The notes under the pieces: model-generated
What the model saw: the letters and a program-made list of their open reading frames with translations, nothing else
Told to the model about the DNA's origin: nothing
Databases searched by the model: none
Translations under genes and position numbers: made by a program
DNA from: Lotus japonicus
Taxonomy: Eukaryota > Streptophyta > Magnoliopsida > Fabales > Fabaceae
NCBI RefSeq assembly: GCF_012489685.1
Contig: NC_080042.1
Coordinates: 58,695,069-58,759,068 of the forward strand
Reading direction: 5' to 3'
DNA length: 64,000 nucleotides
Shown here: one piece after another, positions 46,993 to 57,832 of the stretch
How positions within the stretch are numbered: the stretch's first letter is position 1
Layout of the letters: each line of letters begins with the position of its first letter

Positions 46993-48395
46993 TGGCTAGG
47001 GTTTTCAAGATGAAGTTGAATGATTTGATGTTCAATTTGAAGAAAGGCAAAATATTTGGAGAAGTACAAGCAAGCTAGCCTTTATAAATTTATTTATTTT
47101 ATATATTTTTTATTTATGTTTTATTTTTTTCTACTATTTACTAATTGTTCTGTTACTTACCCACATACTTCAAAATCTTTAACTGCAGGTACGCACACAA
47201 TTGAGTCCCCAGAAGTTGCAGCTGATATAAATGGATTTGCTGATTGGATTCTTCAAATTGTTAATTGTAAATTTGAATCGGATGAGAGTGGAGAAGCTGA
47301 TGTAGACAAACTTGTTGATTTGTTAGTTGAGCTAGGTGATACTCCTATTCTTGATTTGGAAAAGATATGCAGGCTGAATTACGAGGGACGCATAAGTAGT
47401 GCAACGGGACATAAACAGATCTGGTCTTGCAGTGTTTTTGTGAGGACCTGCTAGATGTATAAGGATGCTATGCTATTAGTTGTTAGTAGGGCATTTGTGC
47501 TGAATTTCACAATAGAATTAGTCAAGGTACTTTAGTGTTTGGATTTAATGTCTCATTGTAATGTTAGACTTGAGTTTTTGTGCTGCTACAGGCAGTAGAA
47601 GAAGGTTGATTTCCAACATTTGTTAAGTGTCTATTGTGGATTATGGCTTATGTTTGAGCACTCTTTTTCCTCTCTAGGGTTTTTCCCACTGGGTTTTTCC
47701 TTGGGAGGTTTTAACGAGGCTCTCTCATGAGGCGCTCTTGTATCCAAAATAGCACTAGGGGCTTCTTGGGCAGTTATCTAATTCAGCTTGGTTAAAGATT
47801 CTCTTCTTGTATTGACTCTTTGTATATCTACATGAGAGGATTGTTCTCATGATTTATTTCAATGATCAATATAAGTTTCTTTGCTCTCAAAAAAATCATA
47901 TTCTTGATTTAGTGAATTTTGCATATACAGATCTCTTAACTAACATGAAAGATTACAAGGTTTTTTAATAGAGATGCATATTGTGTCCGACTCTTGAATC
48001 AGTTGAGATGATGAATGATTTTATGTTGAGCTTAATCTTTGGTGAACCAAAATAGTACTTTAGTTCAGATACAGCTTGCAGGTCTGATGCGGATTCAGAG
48101 ATACACTCAGAGTGGTTTACTTCTAAGCTTTTAAATGATATAAAGTGCTCTGCAATTCCAAATTAAATCACAAGTTGAGTTTAAAGAAAGGGCTCCAATA
48201 ATATTATTGAGGAATAAAGACTAGTCGTCTCGGTTATGCAATGGAACTCGCCTCATAGTTAATGATCTTTTACCGAATGTTATTCGTGCCACTGTGTTAA
48301 AATGAACTAATATTGGTGAAAAAAAGTTCATTGGAAGAATGAGTATGGTACCAAATAATTCGGGCTACCCATTTAAATTAGACATAAAAAGTGTG
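46993..48395 (+). pseudogene. Helitron RepHel remnant (unit 2), split by the same retroposon
   Basis: Rep segment VARVFKMKLNDLMFNLKKGK near 46993, then ADINGFADWILQIVNCKFES from 47221 and helicase C-terminal pieces after the insert up to about 48395. It shares most lesions with unit 1 and adds some of its own. Confidence 0.88.
47360..47895 (+). mobile_element. 536-bp LINE-like retroposon tail (unit 2)
   Basis: Same length and position as 39980-40515. Duplications TCCTATTCTTGATTTGG (47343-47359) and TCATATTCTTGATTTAG (47896-47912). Confidence 0.88.
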
Positions 48396-48462
48396 AGAAG
48401 TGTCGTGACCCAGATTCTTTCTTTTTTCGATTATCTTCCTATGAACATTCTTCTAAGAAAAT

Positions 48463-49565
48463 GGTGCCCACTAGGGTGGACCATTTATTAAATTGGTCCA
48501 CCGGTGCACCAAGGTTATTTTGGTAATCTACAAATATTAAAAACTAAAAATATATAAAAATAGAGATGTTGAGGTTCCACCATGAGTCCAGATTCATTGA
48601 ACAACCTCCATTGAACCCAGATTACCCAGTTTGCTCAACTCCAGATTTATCTTTATGTACTAATTAACAATAACACATGAGTCCATGACATTCAAAATTA
48701 AAGACAAAAACATAACAAAATCTGATAGGAGTTTTTTCTCTTCTAGGTGGTTGTCAGAACCATTGCAAACTACAAAAGAGGTCTCCAAGATTTATCTTGT
48801 TGTACACATTCAAATAAAAATGATCTCATCTTACTATCCCATTTACAGATCCAGGGCGTTGAAGAGAAAAAAAATAAAACTTACAACTCAAATCAAAAAA
48901 TTTACAACTCAATTCACAACTTTTACAACTGAAATCATAAAATTTACAATAGAAGATGAGGGGGTTGGATTCGCTCTGATCTACTGCTTACAAGAGATGT
49001 GGTGGTACCTCCGATCCGTTAGGCTTCTTGCATGTGCCTTACAGTTCCGTTCGGACGGCAACACCTCTTCGATCTGGTTGTTCCGGCGGCAGATCCGCTC
49101 TGATTTGATGGTTGGCAACACGAAACACACCGATTCGCTCTGATCTGAAGGTTTTGTGAGTGAAAAACCGAAGGAAGAAGAAAAGGGAGCGAGAAAGATG
49201 GCCGACGACATGAGATCAGAGCGTAACGGAAGAAGAAGGGGATCGAGTGAGGAAGAGAAAGATGTGGATCGAGTAAAGCAGGGGAAGAGGATCGCGTTTG
49301 AGAAGTGTTGAAGCTTTGATCGTGGATGAGAGAACTGACATGAGAGAGGGGAACTGATAGATAGGATGCGGCTGAGGGAGAAAGAGGAAGAGAGAGAGCA
49401 GTTGGCTGATTTTAGGGTTGGAAGGTTTTACGTTTATACCCTTTATTCATCAATTTAATCCTAACCATCCATGTGTAGAATATTTTAAGAATCTTGAATC
49501 TAACGGTTTTTAAGCATTGGTGCACCGATGGACCAGTTTTTAAAAGGAGCACCCTAGTGGGCACC
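48463..49565. mobile_element. Nonautonomous MULE, 1103 bp
   Basis: Perfect 9-bp duplications TAAGAAAAT at 48454-48462 and 49566-49574. Inverted ends GGTGCCCACTAGGGTG and CACCCTAGTGGGCACC lie within imperfect TIRs of about 50 bp. The interior has a GA-rich block (49180-49420) and open frames with no recognised family, so captured sequence is possible but unidentified. No transposase. Confidence 0.92.
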
Positions 49566-49740
49566 TAAGAAAATAGAAAAAGATGTGTTTTTTTCTTCTT
49601 TTTTTCAATGGAACTATATAGGTATCATTATTACATATATTCAAAGAAAATAATTATTGATCATCCAAAACAAGTAATTTCATTGACATTCTAGTGTAAT
49701 AATTATTGAATTTAGATTTTGAGACCGGAATTTTTTATAA

Positions 49741-51225
49741 GGGTTAATCATCATATTAGTCCCTGTCTTTGTCTCGCCGTCTGAAGTAAATCCCTCCCCG
49801 GAAAATTTGCAAATCTGGGTCCTCTCGTTTGCAATATGTTTGGAGCAGGTCCTCGTCGGATCCCGGAGCTCCGGCGAGTGATGATTTGGCCAGCTGACTA
49901 GGATAACTTAGCTTACGTGGATTTAAAAAAAATTATTTTTTTTTAAAAAATATTACATGTCAGCTTTATTGATCCAATTAAGTAAAATTAAACTAAATTA
50001 ACTTTCTAACCCTAATCTAATTAACAAAATACATTATCCCCCAAATTAACTCAAAATCCCCAAAATTAACTCAAAATCCCAGTTAACCCACACCCCCAAT
50101 TTCAAACCCTTTCTTCCATCTTCAAGCCTCCTTCCTGGAATCTTCCCTTTAACAGGATGGAATTCCAAAGAGTCCAAAAGCTTCACCTCCCAACCAAGAC
50201 ACGCAGCAGCCATCACAACCCCACAAGAAAGCACACTACTCATACTTCCAAGCTTCACGCTAGAAAATAAAGGACAACCCCATAAGAAAAGGGATCAGGG
50301 GGAAAGAACTTGGGGAAAAACCCATATGGGATTTGAGCTCTAAGCTCCAAAGCATGCTCTTGGTTGTGGTTGTGAGGTTGTGACATTAAAATTTGGGGTT
50401 TTGTGACAAGGTCGTGAGGTCCTCTGGCGTAGCTGTTAAAACCGAGCTTGGTCTGGTTGTGGTATTTGAGGACGTCGGAGAGGTTTTGTTCATCGGAGTT
50501 TTGTGGTTGTTTGGGTGGGTTTGATGTGGAAGGAGAGGAGAAGAAGAGAGGAGAAAGAGGCCATGGCTTGTGATTGGGTTGCAAGGAGGATGCAACTTGC
50601 AAGATGGAGGCTTCAGGAAGGAGGCCACAGTACCCTCCATTCACCAATCACCGATTCAACCCCATAACCAAACCTTTCCTTCAGCGCTTCATCTCCTCAT
50701 CCTTGAGTCTGTGAGCCACACCACACCTCTGATCTCTCAAACCAGTTCTGGTTTCCTCTCTCTCGATCTCTTGTTTAGATTCCTCTTGTTTGGGATTTTC
50801 ATGTTGAGGAACAGTTCAAGGTTCAGGTGGACGTGATGGAGGGGAAGAATGGAGATGAGGTTTTGTGACAATAAATTTGGGGAAGAAGAGATGCAGAAGA
50901 TGAACCCTAATTTGATTGGGAATTGAGCTTAATTTGGGGGAATTGAATTTAATTTGGGGAATTGATTTTGTTAGTTAATTTAGAGTTATTTTTGCTAATT
51001 GGGTTAAATGATCTTATGTGTTATTTATTTTTTTCTTTTTTTAAAATCCACGTAAGCACATTTATCCAATCAGCATGCCTATTCATCACTCGCCGGAGCC
51101 CGGAGCTCCGGTGAGGACTTGCTCCAGACTTATGACAAACGAGAGGACTCAGATTTGCAAATTTTCCGGGAGGGACTTACTTCAGACGGCGAGATAAAGA
51201 CAGGGACTAATATGATGATTAACCC
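49741..51225. mobile_element. Pack-MULE, 1485 bp, with nitroreductase-like gene fragments
   Basis: Perfect 9-bp duplications TTTTTATAA at 49732-49740 and 51226-51234. TIRs of about 185 bp begin GGGTTAATCATCATATTAGT and stay alignable through the CCGGAGCTCCGGCGAGTG region. The interior carries host-gene coding sequence on the minus strand and no transposase. It is absent from the equivalent site in units 1 and 2. Confidence 0.93.
50046..50640 (-). pseudogene. Captured fragments of a plant nitroreductase (SagB-type) gene
   Basis: On the minus strand, a frame starting near 50640 contains NLSDVLKYHNQTKLGFNSYA followed by RGPHDL. This resembles the conserved VLKYHNQTKH.F..YARGP.GLDWANQP segment near the start of plant nitroreductase-domain proteins. 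A second frame (50258-50046) contains LSCGVVMAAACLGWEVKLLD and PVKGKIP, resembling the C-terminal part of the same protein. The middle, including the flavin-binding core, is missing, so the Pack-MULE carries two separate pieces of one gene with an internal deletion. Identification is from memory of the family, not a search. Confidence 0.6.
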
Positions 51226-51530
51226 TTTTTATAATATTGTGTATAATTCAGTGGTAGAAAAGATGATTTCTTAACATTGAATATTTAAAAGCCCAATGTC
51301 TACTAATATCCGGAACAAATAACCATTTCAGTAATAACATTAAGAAATTTACCTCCTAGTTGTTTTTTACTATCATGACATCGGTAATAAGCAGAATCAG
51401 CTAGGAACTTTTCAACAATGGTCATCCTCTTTTCCGCTTCTCTCCTTCTTTCTTAACCTTGCTATCACCCATGTTCTGAAAATGCTTATGAATAAAGATT
51501 AAAATATCATGCTAAATGGAAATAAGATAA

Positions 51531-51712
51531 GAGATTAATTTGTATGCACCGACGGTGTAAAAAGTTTTATCTCATCATTCAATCACAATCTTCCATTTTC
51601 TATTTTAGATATTATTAAATTCAAAATTAATTGTGAGCTAACAAAATGGAGGGATGTGATTGAATGATGGTGTAAAACTTATTTACACCGTCAGTGCATA
51701 TAAATTAATCTC
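51531..51712. mobile_element. MITE, 182 bp
   Basis: Inverted ends GAGATTAATTTGTATGCACC and its counterpart ending TAAATTAATCTC enclose ACGGTGTAAA / TTTACACCGT. Flanks ATAAGATAA and ATATGATAA suggest a 9-bp duplication with one mismatch (Mutator-type). It interrupts the unit 3 array segment. Confidence 0.85.
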
Positions 51713-52172
51713 ATATGATAATAATCAACTTTTAAATTGTTCAAAATTCATAAACTCACTTTAGCAACTATTTCAGTTATTTCCTTCTTTTTTTCTTTTC
51801 CTTTACGCCCATCGTGAATGCTAGTCTTTTCATATCTCTCGGTTGCTTTCAATGACCGACACATAACACTTTCACATGTCTTGAGATAATAGTACTAAAA
51901 AAAATATTGAGTTAGTGCATGGAGAAAGCAACAAAGTAAGTGCTAGACAAAAACATGAAAAAAGGGGACAACAATTACACTTTCTCCATTTTATGTTTGT
52001 TTACATAATTTAATTGTTCTCCCCTTTCTTAACACAACTTACTGAATCTCGCACAACTTCAGATCATCCATTACTCGGCGCCGAAGCTGATTTCTTCACC
52101 ATAATTAGGATGATTTTCCAGAAGAATTGGAAATTTTATGGGGAAAATTTGGTGGCCGAAGTGAAAACCTAA

Positions 52173-52853
52173 GAGCATCTACATCCATCATACTTACTAA
52201 AATATCTACACTTCATTTTTTACAATTCCCCATAATGACACATCATCTACACCACTTTACTAACTTTTTACTCCAACCCAACAACTCTTAACACTCTGTT
52301 TGGTAGAGAAGAGAGAGATAGAGAAGAGAGAGTAGAGAAGAGAGAAGTTGAGTAGAGAGAAATAGGTGAGAAATAGAGTAGATTTAAAGAGAAGAGAGAT
52401 AGAGAAGAGAGAGACCCCAAACATAGTGTAAATCAAGTCTTCACTCATCTCTCTTCAATCTCTCTTCAATTTGGAGAGACCAAAAAAGTGGTGGGTCCCA
52501 CCACTTTTTCTCCCCTCTATCTCCCTCCTCTCACCTACCAAACACACATACTTCCCCCTAACTCTCTCTTCTTCATCTCTCTCTATCCAAACCTCCCTCT
52601 ACCAAACAAAGTGTAAAAGTTTCTATAGTGAACTCACCATCAACATCACATTTGTATATTTTATTATTTATCTCCATTTTAACTAATTGTAAGTGTTTGT
52701 AATAAATACAAGCTCACTTTTCAAGTCTCGTGTAGAGTATCTATTCCCACATACTCATATTTGCCATGTTGGAATTGAATATGTTCTCCAATGGTAATAA
52801 ATACTCATATGAGTATGTATTTAACATTAGATACTACCATTGGAGATGCTCTA
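52173..52853. mobile_element. Possible MITE with AGAGCATCT ends, hosting a nested MITE
   Basis: AGAGCATCTACATC on the left mirrors GGAGATGCTCT on the right, a terminal motif common in plant MITEs. The interior is AT-rich and is interrupted by the Harbinger-type element at 52292. The target duplication is unclear. Confidence 0.45.
52292..52613. mobile_element. PIF/Harbinger-type (Tourist-like) MITE, 322 bp
   Basis: 3-bp duplication TAA at 52289-52291 and 52614-52616. Ends CACTCTGTTTGGTAGAG and CTCTACCAAACAAAGTG are inverted repeats. The interior is GA-rich on the left and CT-rich on the right, continuing the palindrome. Confidence 0.8.
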
Positions 52854-52983
52854 TCTAAGACCCCCAATTACCCTGTGTGAAAACCTAAGACTCCAACGGG
52901 GAAAATGGGGTTTTTTCTTCTGTTTTCTTCCGGCCCAATTATTTGGTCTCGTGATCTTCAGCAATGGAAGGATTGATCATTAG

Positions 52984-53211
52984 ATTTGGCACCCCACTCA
53001 TTAGAAATGCCACCCCACTTACGGAAATTAAGTTTCCGAAATATTTCGGAAATAAGGTTTCCGAAGCATTTTTCACTCAAAAGTGGGGTGTTACATGCAT
53101 TTTGCACTACAAATCACGAATTAATTTCGGAATCTAAGATTCCGAAATAATTCGGAACTTGAAAATCCGAAAATTGGGGAACTTGAAAATCCGAAAGTTG
53201 GGGTGACAAAT
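52984..53211. mobile_element. Short inverted-repeat element, class unknown
   Basis: ATTTGGCACCCCACT on the left mirrors AGTTGGGGTGACAAAT on the right. The interior repeats TTCCGAAATAATTCGGAA-like palindromes. No clear target duplication was found. Confidence 0.5.
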
Positions 53212-53740
53212 CCAGCTCTCCTGATTGATCTTCACCAATTATTAGATCTGAGCCTCATTTTTACTTTCAACTCAATTCTCAATTTCTTCACCTCTACGTT
53301 CCAGTTTCATTCTTTTGATTGCATAATATAATTGATTAATCATATTTTCACCCTCTCTAGGCATTTAATCATCAAATCACTCTATTCTCTTGAATCTGAT
53401 TATTTTTTTCATATGGAATATATATACCTATCGATAGATCAGATAAATTGGAGAATGAATGAATGATCTTGTTTTGGTTCAATTGGGGAAGGAATTCTCG
53501 TAATTGATTATTAATATTTTATGAGTGAAGGCTTGTTATTTGGGATTCGTGGGTTTCGCTCTTCTTGATGAACTGTAGTTTAGTTTTCTTAGGTTATTTT
53601 TGTCTATGTCATGTAGTTAGGGGTGGAGATGATGGCAAAATCTGGGTTTCTACGTGGTTGGAGATGGAGACGATGAAAACATTGTGATTAATGATGAATA
53701 ATCATGATATAAATAAAATGTTATTCATAAATATTCCAAT

Positions 53741-53905
53741 TGATTTTGTAGCTCAATTAGTAAAATGAGTGTTTTGCTAGTTCAAGGTCGCATGTTCAAA
53801 TCCCCTCATCCCTTTTTCAAGTAGGAACATTCGTTGCTCTTTTGAGAAACATGGAGGGTACAAACATAGACGAAAAAAGATTAGGGACGGCATTTGCACA
53901 AATTT
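53741..53905 (+). mobile_element. tRNA-derived SINE-like segment
   Basis: An A-box-like TAGCTCAATTAGTA (53749-53762) and a perfect-looking B box GTTCAAATCCC (53794-53804) at tRNA-like spacing form an internal Pol III promoter. The cloverleaf arms are poorly paired, so this is not an intact tRNA. The 3' limit is unclear. Confidence 0.5.
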
Positions 53906-54059
53906 GATACATCAGGGGCATGAAATGATTTTTAGCCTTAATCTTATCTACATAATAAAGACACAACACAAAAACTCTCTCTTACGCATTCATTCTCTTA
54001 TCTACTTTCTTCTTTATTTTCAGAGATTTCTAATCTACTACAGAGTTGTGTAGCAAGGA

Positions 54060-54499
54060 TGAACCGGCCACTGTCCAGTAATCATGTCAAACAATGTGAA
54101 ATTCACAACGATGATGCTTTTGCGTGAGTGCTCTCAGCGGCCTAGGGGTCGTCCTCGTAAATCTGAGAGTGTGGAGAGCTATTGAGACGGCGACGCCTAG
54201 TCCTCCTTCACCTTCGAGTACTTATTTCGCTCGAGCTAAGAAGGCCTGGTGTCTTGCTAAGTTTGCAGGCATGTCTTTCCCTGGTAGTGATGAAAATGTC
54301 GTTCGAGGGTTGATTGCAGTTATTAAAGAGTATTTTCCTACTAGGTGTTAGGAAGGTTGTGCTTTTCTCTTTTGGGTGGTTTTTTGTGTCTTTTTTTGGG
54401 TGGCTTGGTGTTTTCTTTTTGCTCTCCCCTTCTTGTGGGGTTGTTTCCCTCTTTTGATTATTAATGAATAATCTTTCATTTGCTCTCGAAAAAAAAAAT
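54060..54499 (+). mobile_element. Retroposon 3' end (LINE-like) with poly(A)
   Basis: Sequence after ATG 54060 encodes short overlapping frames, including SQRPRGRPRKSE, an AT-hook core, and in the next frame KKAWCLAKFAGMSFPGSDEN. The copy ends TTTGCTCTCGAAAAAAAAAA, the same tail style as the 536-bp retroposons at 40 and 47 kb. It is frameshifted and probably dead. Confidence 0.6.
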
Positions 54500-56035
54500 T
54501 ACCCTTTTTATTTTAATTCATTATCAGACTATGAAAGCCAACATGGTGTTTTTCTTGCTTATAAATGTGCATTGATTTCAATATCATGACATATTTGGAA
54601 TTTAACTTTGGAACGTGACAATGCCCTTAATTAGACCTATTATGGTGTCTTCTAATTTCAAGATCTTTGATTAATCCATGTGACACATTTTATAGTATGT
54701 TTACAAAACAAGTCTTTCAAAGAGGATACTCATGTTTTAATGTACAAGAAATAGTCCATTAACATTAACATTTAATTTTTAAGACAAAATGTTTAATTAA
54801 TACTAAAGCTTACATGTTGATATGTGTATACTATTTCAGTCAAACTTTCGTTGTTGTCTACAGTTTATAAAATTAATTTATAATTTATAATTTATAAACC
54901 ATATAAAATGAATACTAATATATACCAAATGTCATCCTTGAATGCACGGGTATAAAACTAGTTAATTGAGAATTTACAAAACACAAGGGATTCAAACCTT
55001 CGACCTATAGGGAGAGATGAAAGTTATACCTTATTACTAGTTGTGTCAAATCAAGTTGACAATTAAATAAAATTTTGATAAATGTAATATTATTCACTTT
55101 TAATTTGATCCTCATTGAAAAAAAAGGTTAACTAAGCTTTTTGTCACTTTAAAATAGACTCTTGTTGAAAAAAAGAGTCGAAATCAACCCTTTTAGGGTC
55201 TATTTGGTTACGGTATTTAAAAATCTGTTTGTTTTCAAAAACAGTTCTCAATTATAGTTTTTAAAACTAAAATATCAGAACAGTTCAAAAATGTTTTCTA
55301 TTTCAGTTTTTAGTTTTCAGATTACAATATTTTAATGTTGGAAAACATCTAATTCAAATAATTGTTTCACGTAAAATAGTTTTCAAAAACAATTTCTTAA
55401 AAGAGTTTCTAAATATAGTTTTTAAAAACTGCAATCAAACATGCCATTAGTCTTTTCTAGAAAATGGGCTCTACCGCCATTGTCAAGTGTATAATGGTGC
55501 TGACGCGACACATCACGTGTTTAATTTTTTTCCTTCTAAAATTGGGATAACTTTATCAATTATACTATTGTTAATATAATAAATTATTTTTTCCAAGTAT
55601 AAAAAATTGCTTTACTATTCTCTACCATGTACTAAGAGCATCTCCAACGCTGATTTCTTAAACCAGTTGGAGATGCTAAGGTTTGTTTCCTACTTTTTGG
55701 TGCATTTGGAGAGTACTGAGATGAAGAAGAAGTTCCTGAAAATTAAGAAACCATTGAATAATGAACCAGTTCCTTCACTAGCTCAATGATCGACCCAATT
55801 TTGACAACATTGGTGGGTACTAATCAAAGTCTCAAATCAAGTAGTGTGAAGATAAAAGAAGAGGATAGTTATTATAAATATGAAGAGTTAGGTTGAGTTT
55901 TATCCTCAACAACAAAACTAGTCGTTTGGATATATTTGGCTTGGGTAGTTTGCGTGTCTTTGTGAGAATTTGTAATTCTCGGTTTAAATTGCATTGTAAG
56001 CGTTTTCAATTTTGACCTTAAGTTGAGGGGGAGGA
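54500..56035. other. Intergenic, nothing firm
   Basis: AT-rich. A small hairpin (AGCATCTCCAAC / GTTGGAGATGCT, 55637-55676) resembles the ends of the 52173 element and may be a MITE remnant. A 60-codon frame at 55607 has no family resemblance. Confidence 0.4.
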
Positions 56036-56042
56036 GAATGAG

Positions 56043-56665
56043 AATTGGAGTTGGATTTGGAAACGTTGTGTGCTAGAGAAGGCCCGTTTGTTTATTTGGA
56101 TCATACTACAAGAATCGCTACCAGTAAATGAGTACATATTTCGTTGTAACTTGACGCAGACCCAAGCCTGTAGGCGATGCTCAGCGGATTCGGAAAGCAT
56201 AATCCATTGTTTAAGATATTGCCCTCAATCCTTGGAGATTTGGAGGAAACTTGGCGCATTTGCTTGGCCTGGTTTCTCGACTTTAGAGGTGTGTGGTTGG
56301 GTGTCGCGGCTTACGAGGGGATGGTCACGCGCTAGCTTGGAATAGAGGATTGCGTCGAATGTTGTTCGAGCTGGATTGCTTGGAGGTAATCATCACATTG
56401 GGTGATGAGGAGAGCAGGCGGTTTCTGCCGGTGTTGGAAGAGGTAAAATGGTGGCTCTTGAAAGACTGGTTAGTGGATGTTATAGCCATTCCGAGGGGTG
56501 CTAACATGGTAGCGGACCATATGACTCGTTGGGGAGCTAGACAGGGTCACAAGGTGCTTCTTGTTCTGGAGGATCCACCGCAAGATATGGTGCATGTGTT
56601 GCTGAGACAGGTTCTTGGCTAGGGTAAGTGTGTGTGGATTTTTTTGTAATATTCTAAAGAAACAT
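56043..56665 (+). pseudogene. LINE ORF2 C-terminal fragment with internal deletion
   Basis: The frame from about 56043 reads WSWIWKRCVLEKARLFIWII and then C.RCSADSESIIHCLRYCP, the zf-RVT region. It stops after SRASLE. A second frame (to 56622) continues with RNase H remnants (MLFELDCLEVI, VDVIAIPRGANMVADHMTRW). The first half of RNase H is missing, so about 300-400 bp were probably deleted near 56290-56330, inferred from the family layout. An A-rich tail near 56660 marks the 3' end. Confidence 0.85.
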
Positions 56666-56669
56666 AAAA

Positions 56670-57526
56670 AAAATTGTCCTTAAGTTGCATTTTGCGAGTT
56701 TACAATTATGTCATTAAATTCATGGCAAAATTCATGGTGAGAGTCTGCAATTTTTTGTCATTAAATTGCATCGAGTCTTTAATTTAAAAAAATTATATTT
56801 GAGTAATAATTTTTTTTCTAGAGATAATGGATAAGGAAAGTGTGAAATCACATGAGATATTCAATCACTATTTATGTGCTTATGAGCATACTTCCACAAG
56901 TATGTAAATTAGATTGAATCTATACTCTAATATTATGCTATCTCCAATCTCTAGGCTGATTTACTCCCCTACTTATATCTCAATGAATGATTGGAAGAAC
57001 CAAATCACATTCCTTGATTGCTATCTCCACAGGGGATTTGGCTTCTTCCACTATTGTATCTACAGTCTAATTTTATGCTTAACCGGTAGTAAAGCTTTTG
57101 AGAGGGTGTCATTAAGTGGAAAATGTAAAGTGGGGAAATCAAAATGATACACAGTAAGGTTGGTAAGCAGCACAACATGATCAATTAGCAAAGTTGGTGT
57201 AATAATCTCTGGAATAACTGAGCAAAGACTGACCAATGCTGATAATGGTCAATGGTCAAACAACAAAATCCAAAACTGCGAATCTATGATAGAACTGCTG
57301 GAGTAGCAATCAAGGAATGTGAATGAGGCACCATAAAAAATTTAATTGTACATCAATATGCGCCAAACAACATAAACGTAAACCAGAGCAAACATGGTAT
57401 TAGGAATCCATTTTTCCTGGCCTTCAATATTGTCTTAAGAATATGTAATTACTAGATCATTGAAATTTAACTTGTTCAACTATGATGAAAAATCAGTAAT
57501 AAATTTATAGTAAATAATAATAAAGG
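56670..57526. other. Intergenic, nothing recognised
   Basis: AT-rich DNA that is the left flank of the gypsy insertion; the sequence from 63552 is its right-hand continuation. The 77-codon frame at 56914 has no family resemblance. Confidence 0.4.
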
Positions 57527-57832
57527 AATTGTGTTAGGGACTGTGATCCAACAAGTGGCCCAAGTGAAACTTCAGCCCATCAGGACTTAGTTGGGCCTAA
57601 GGTATGGAGAGTGTATTCTAGAAGGGGCAAAAAGGGAAACACTGAGTAACTACCTTACAGTTGGTGATTGAGCGTTGATTGTAATCGTTCCATGCTTATA
57701 AGGAATGAGAGAGAGGTTGAAAGGTTTATCTTTTATTATTGAGGGTATAGAAATGAGTAGGAAGCTAGGAGCTTCCTATAGGAGCTTAGCTCTGGTCAGA
57801 ATCAGGGGAACTACTTCTTTTTTGTAATATTC

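Larger units (their letters stand above)
41831..49565 (+). mobile_element. Helitron-derived tandem unit 2
   Basis: Collinear with unit 1 from leader to RepHel remnant, interrupted near its end by a 1.1-kb MULE at 48463. The unit lacks the 41531 MITE. Confidence 0.85.
49575..52033 (+). mobile_element. Helitron-derived array, partial unit 3
   Basis: A few dozen bases of leader-like sequence jump directly to the left palindrome-arm segment (matching 37915-38640), interrupted by a Pack-MULE and a MITE. Similarity to the array ends near 52033 at CTCCCCTTTCTTAA. Confidence 0.8.

Noticed and set aside
53749..53804. Intact tRNA gene
   Set aside because: The boxes are present, but the acceptor and anticodon stems do not pair well and no clear anticodon loop was found; better explained as a tRNA-derived retroposon.
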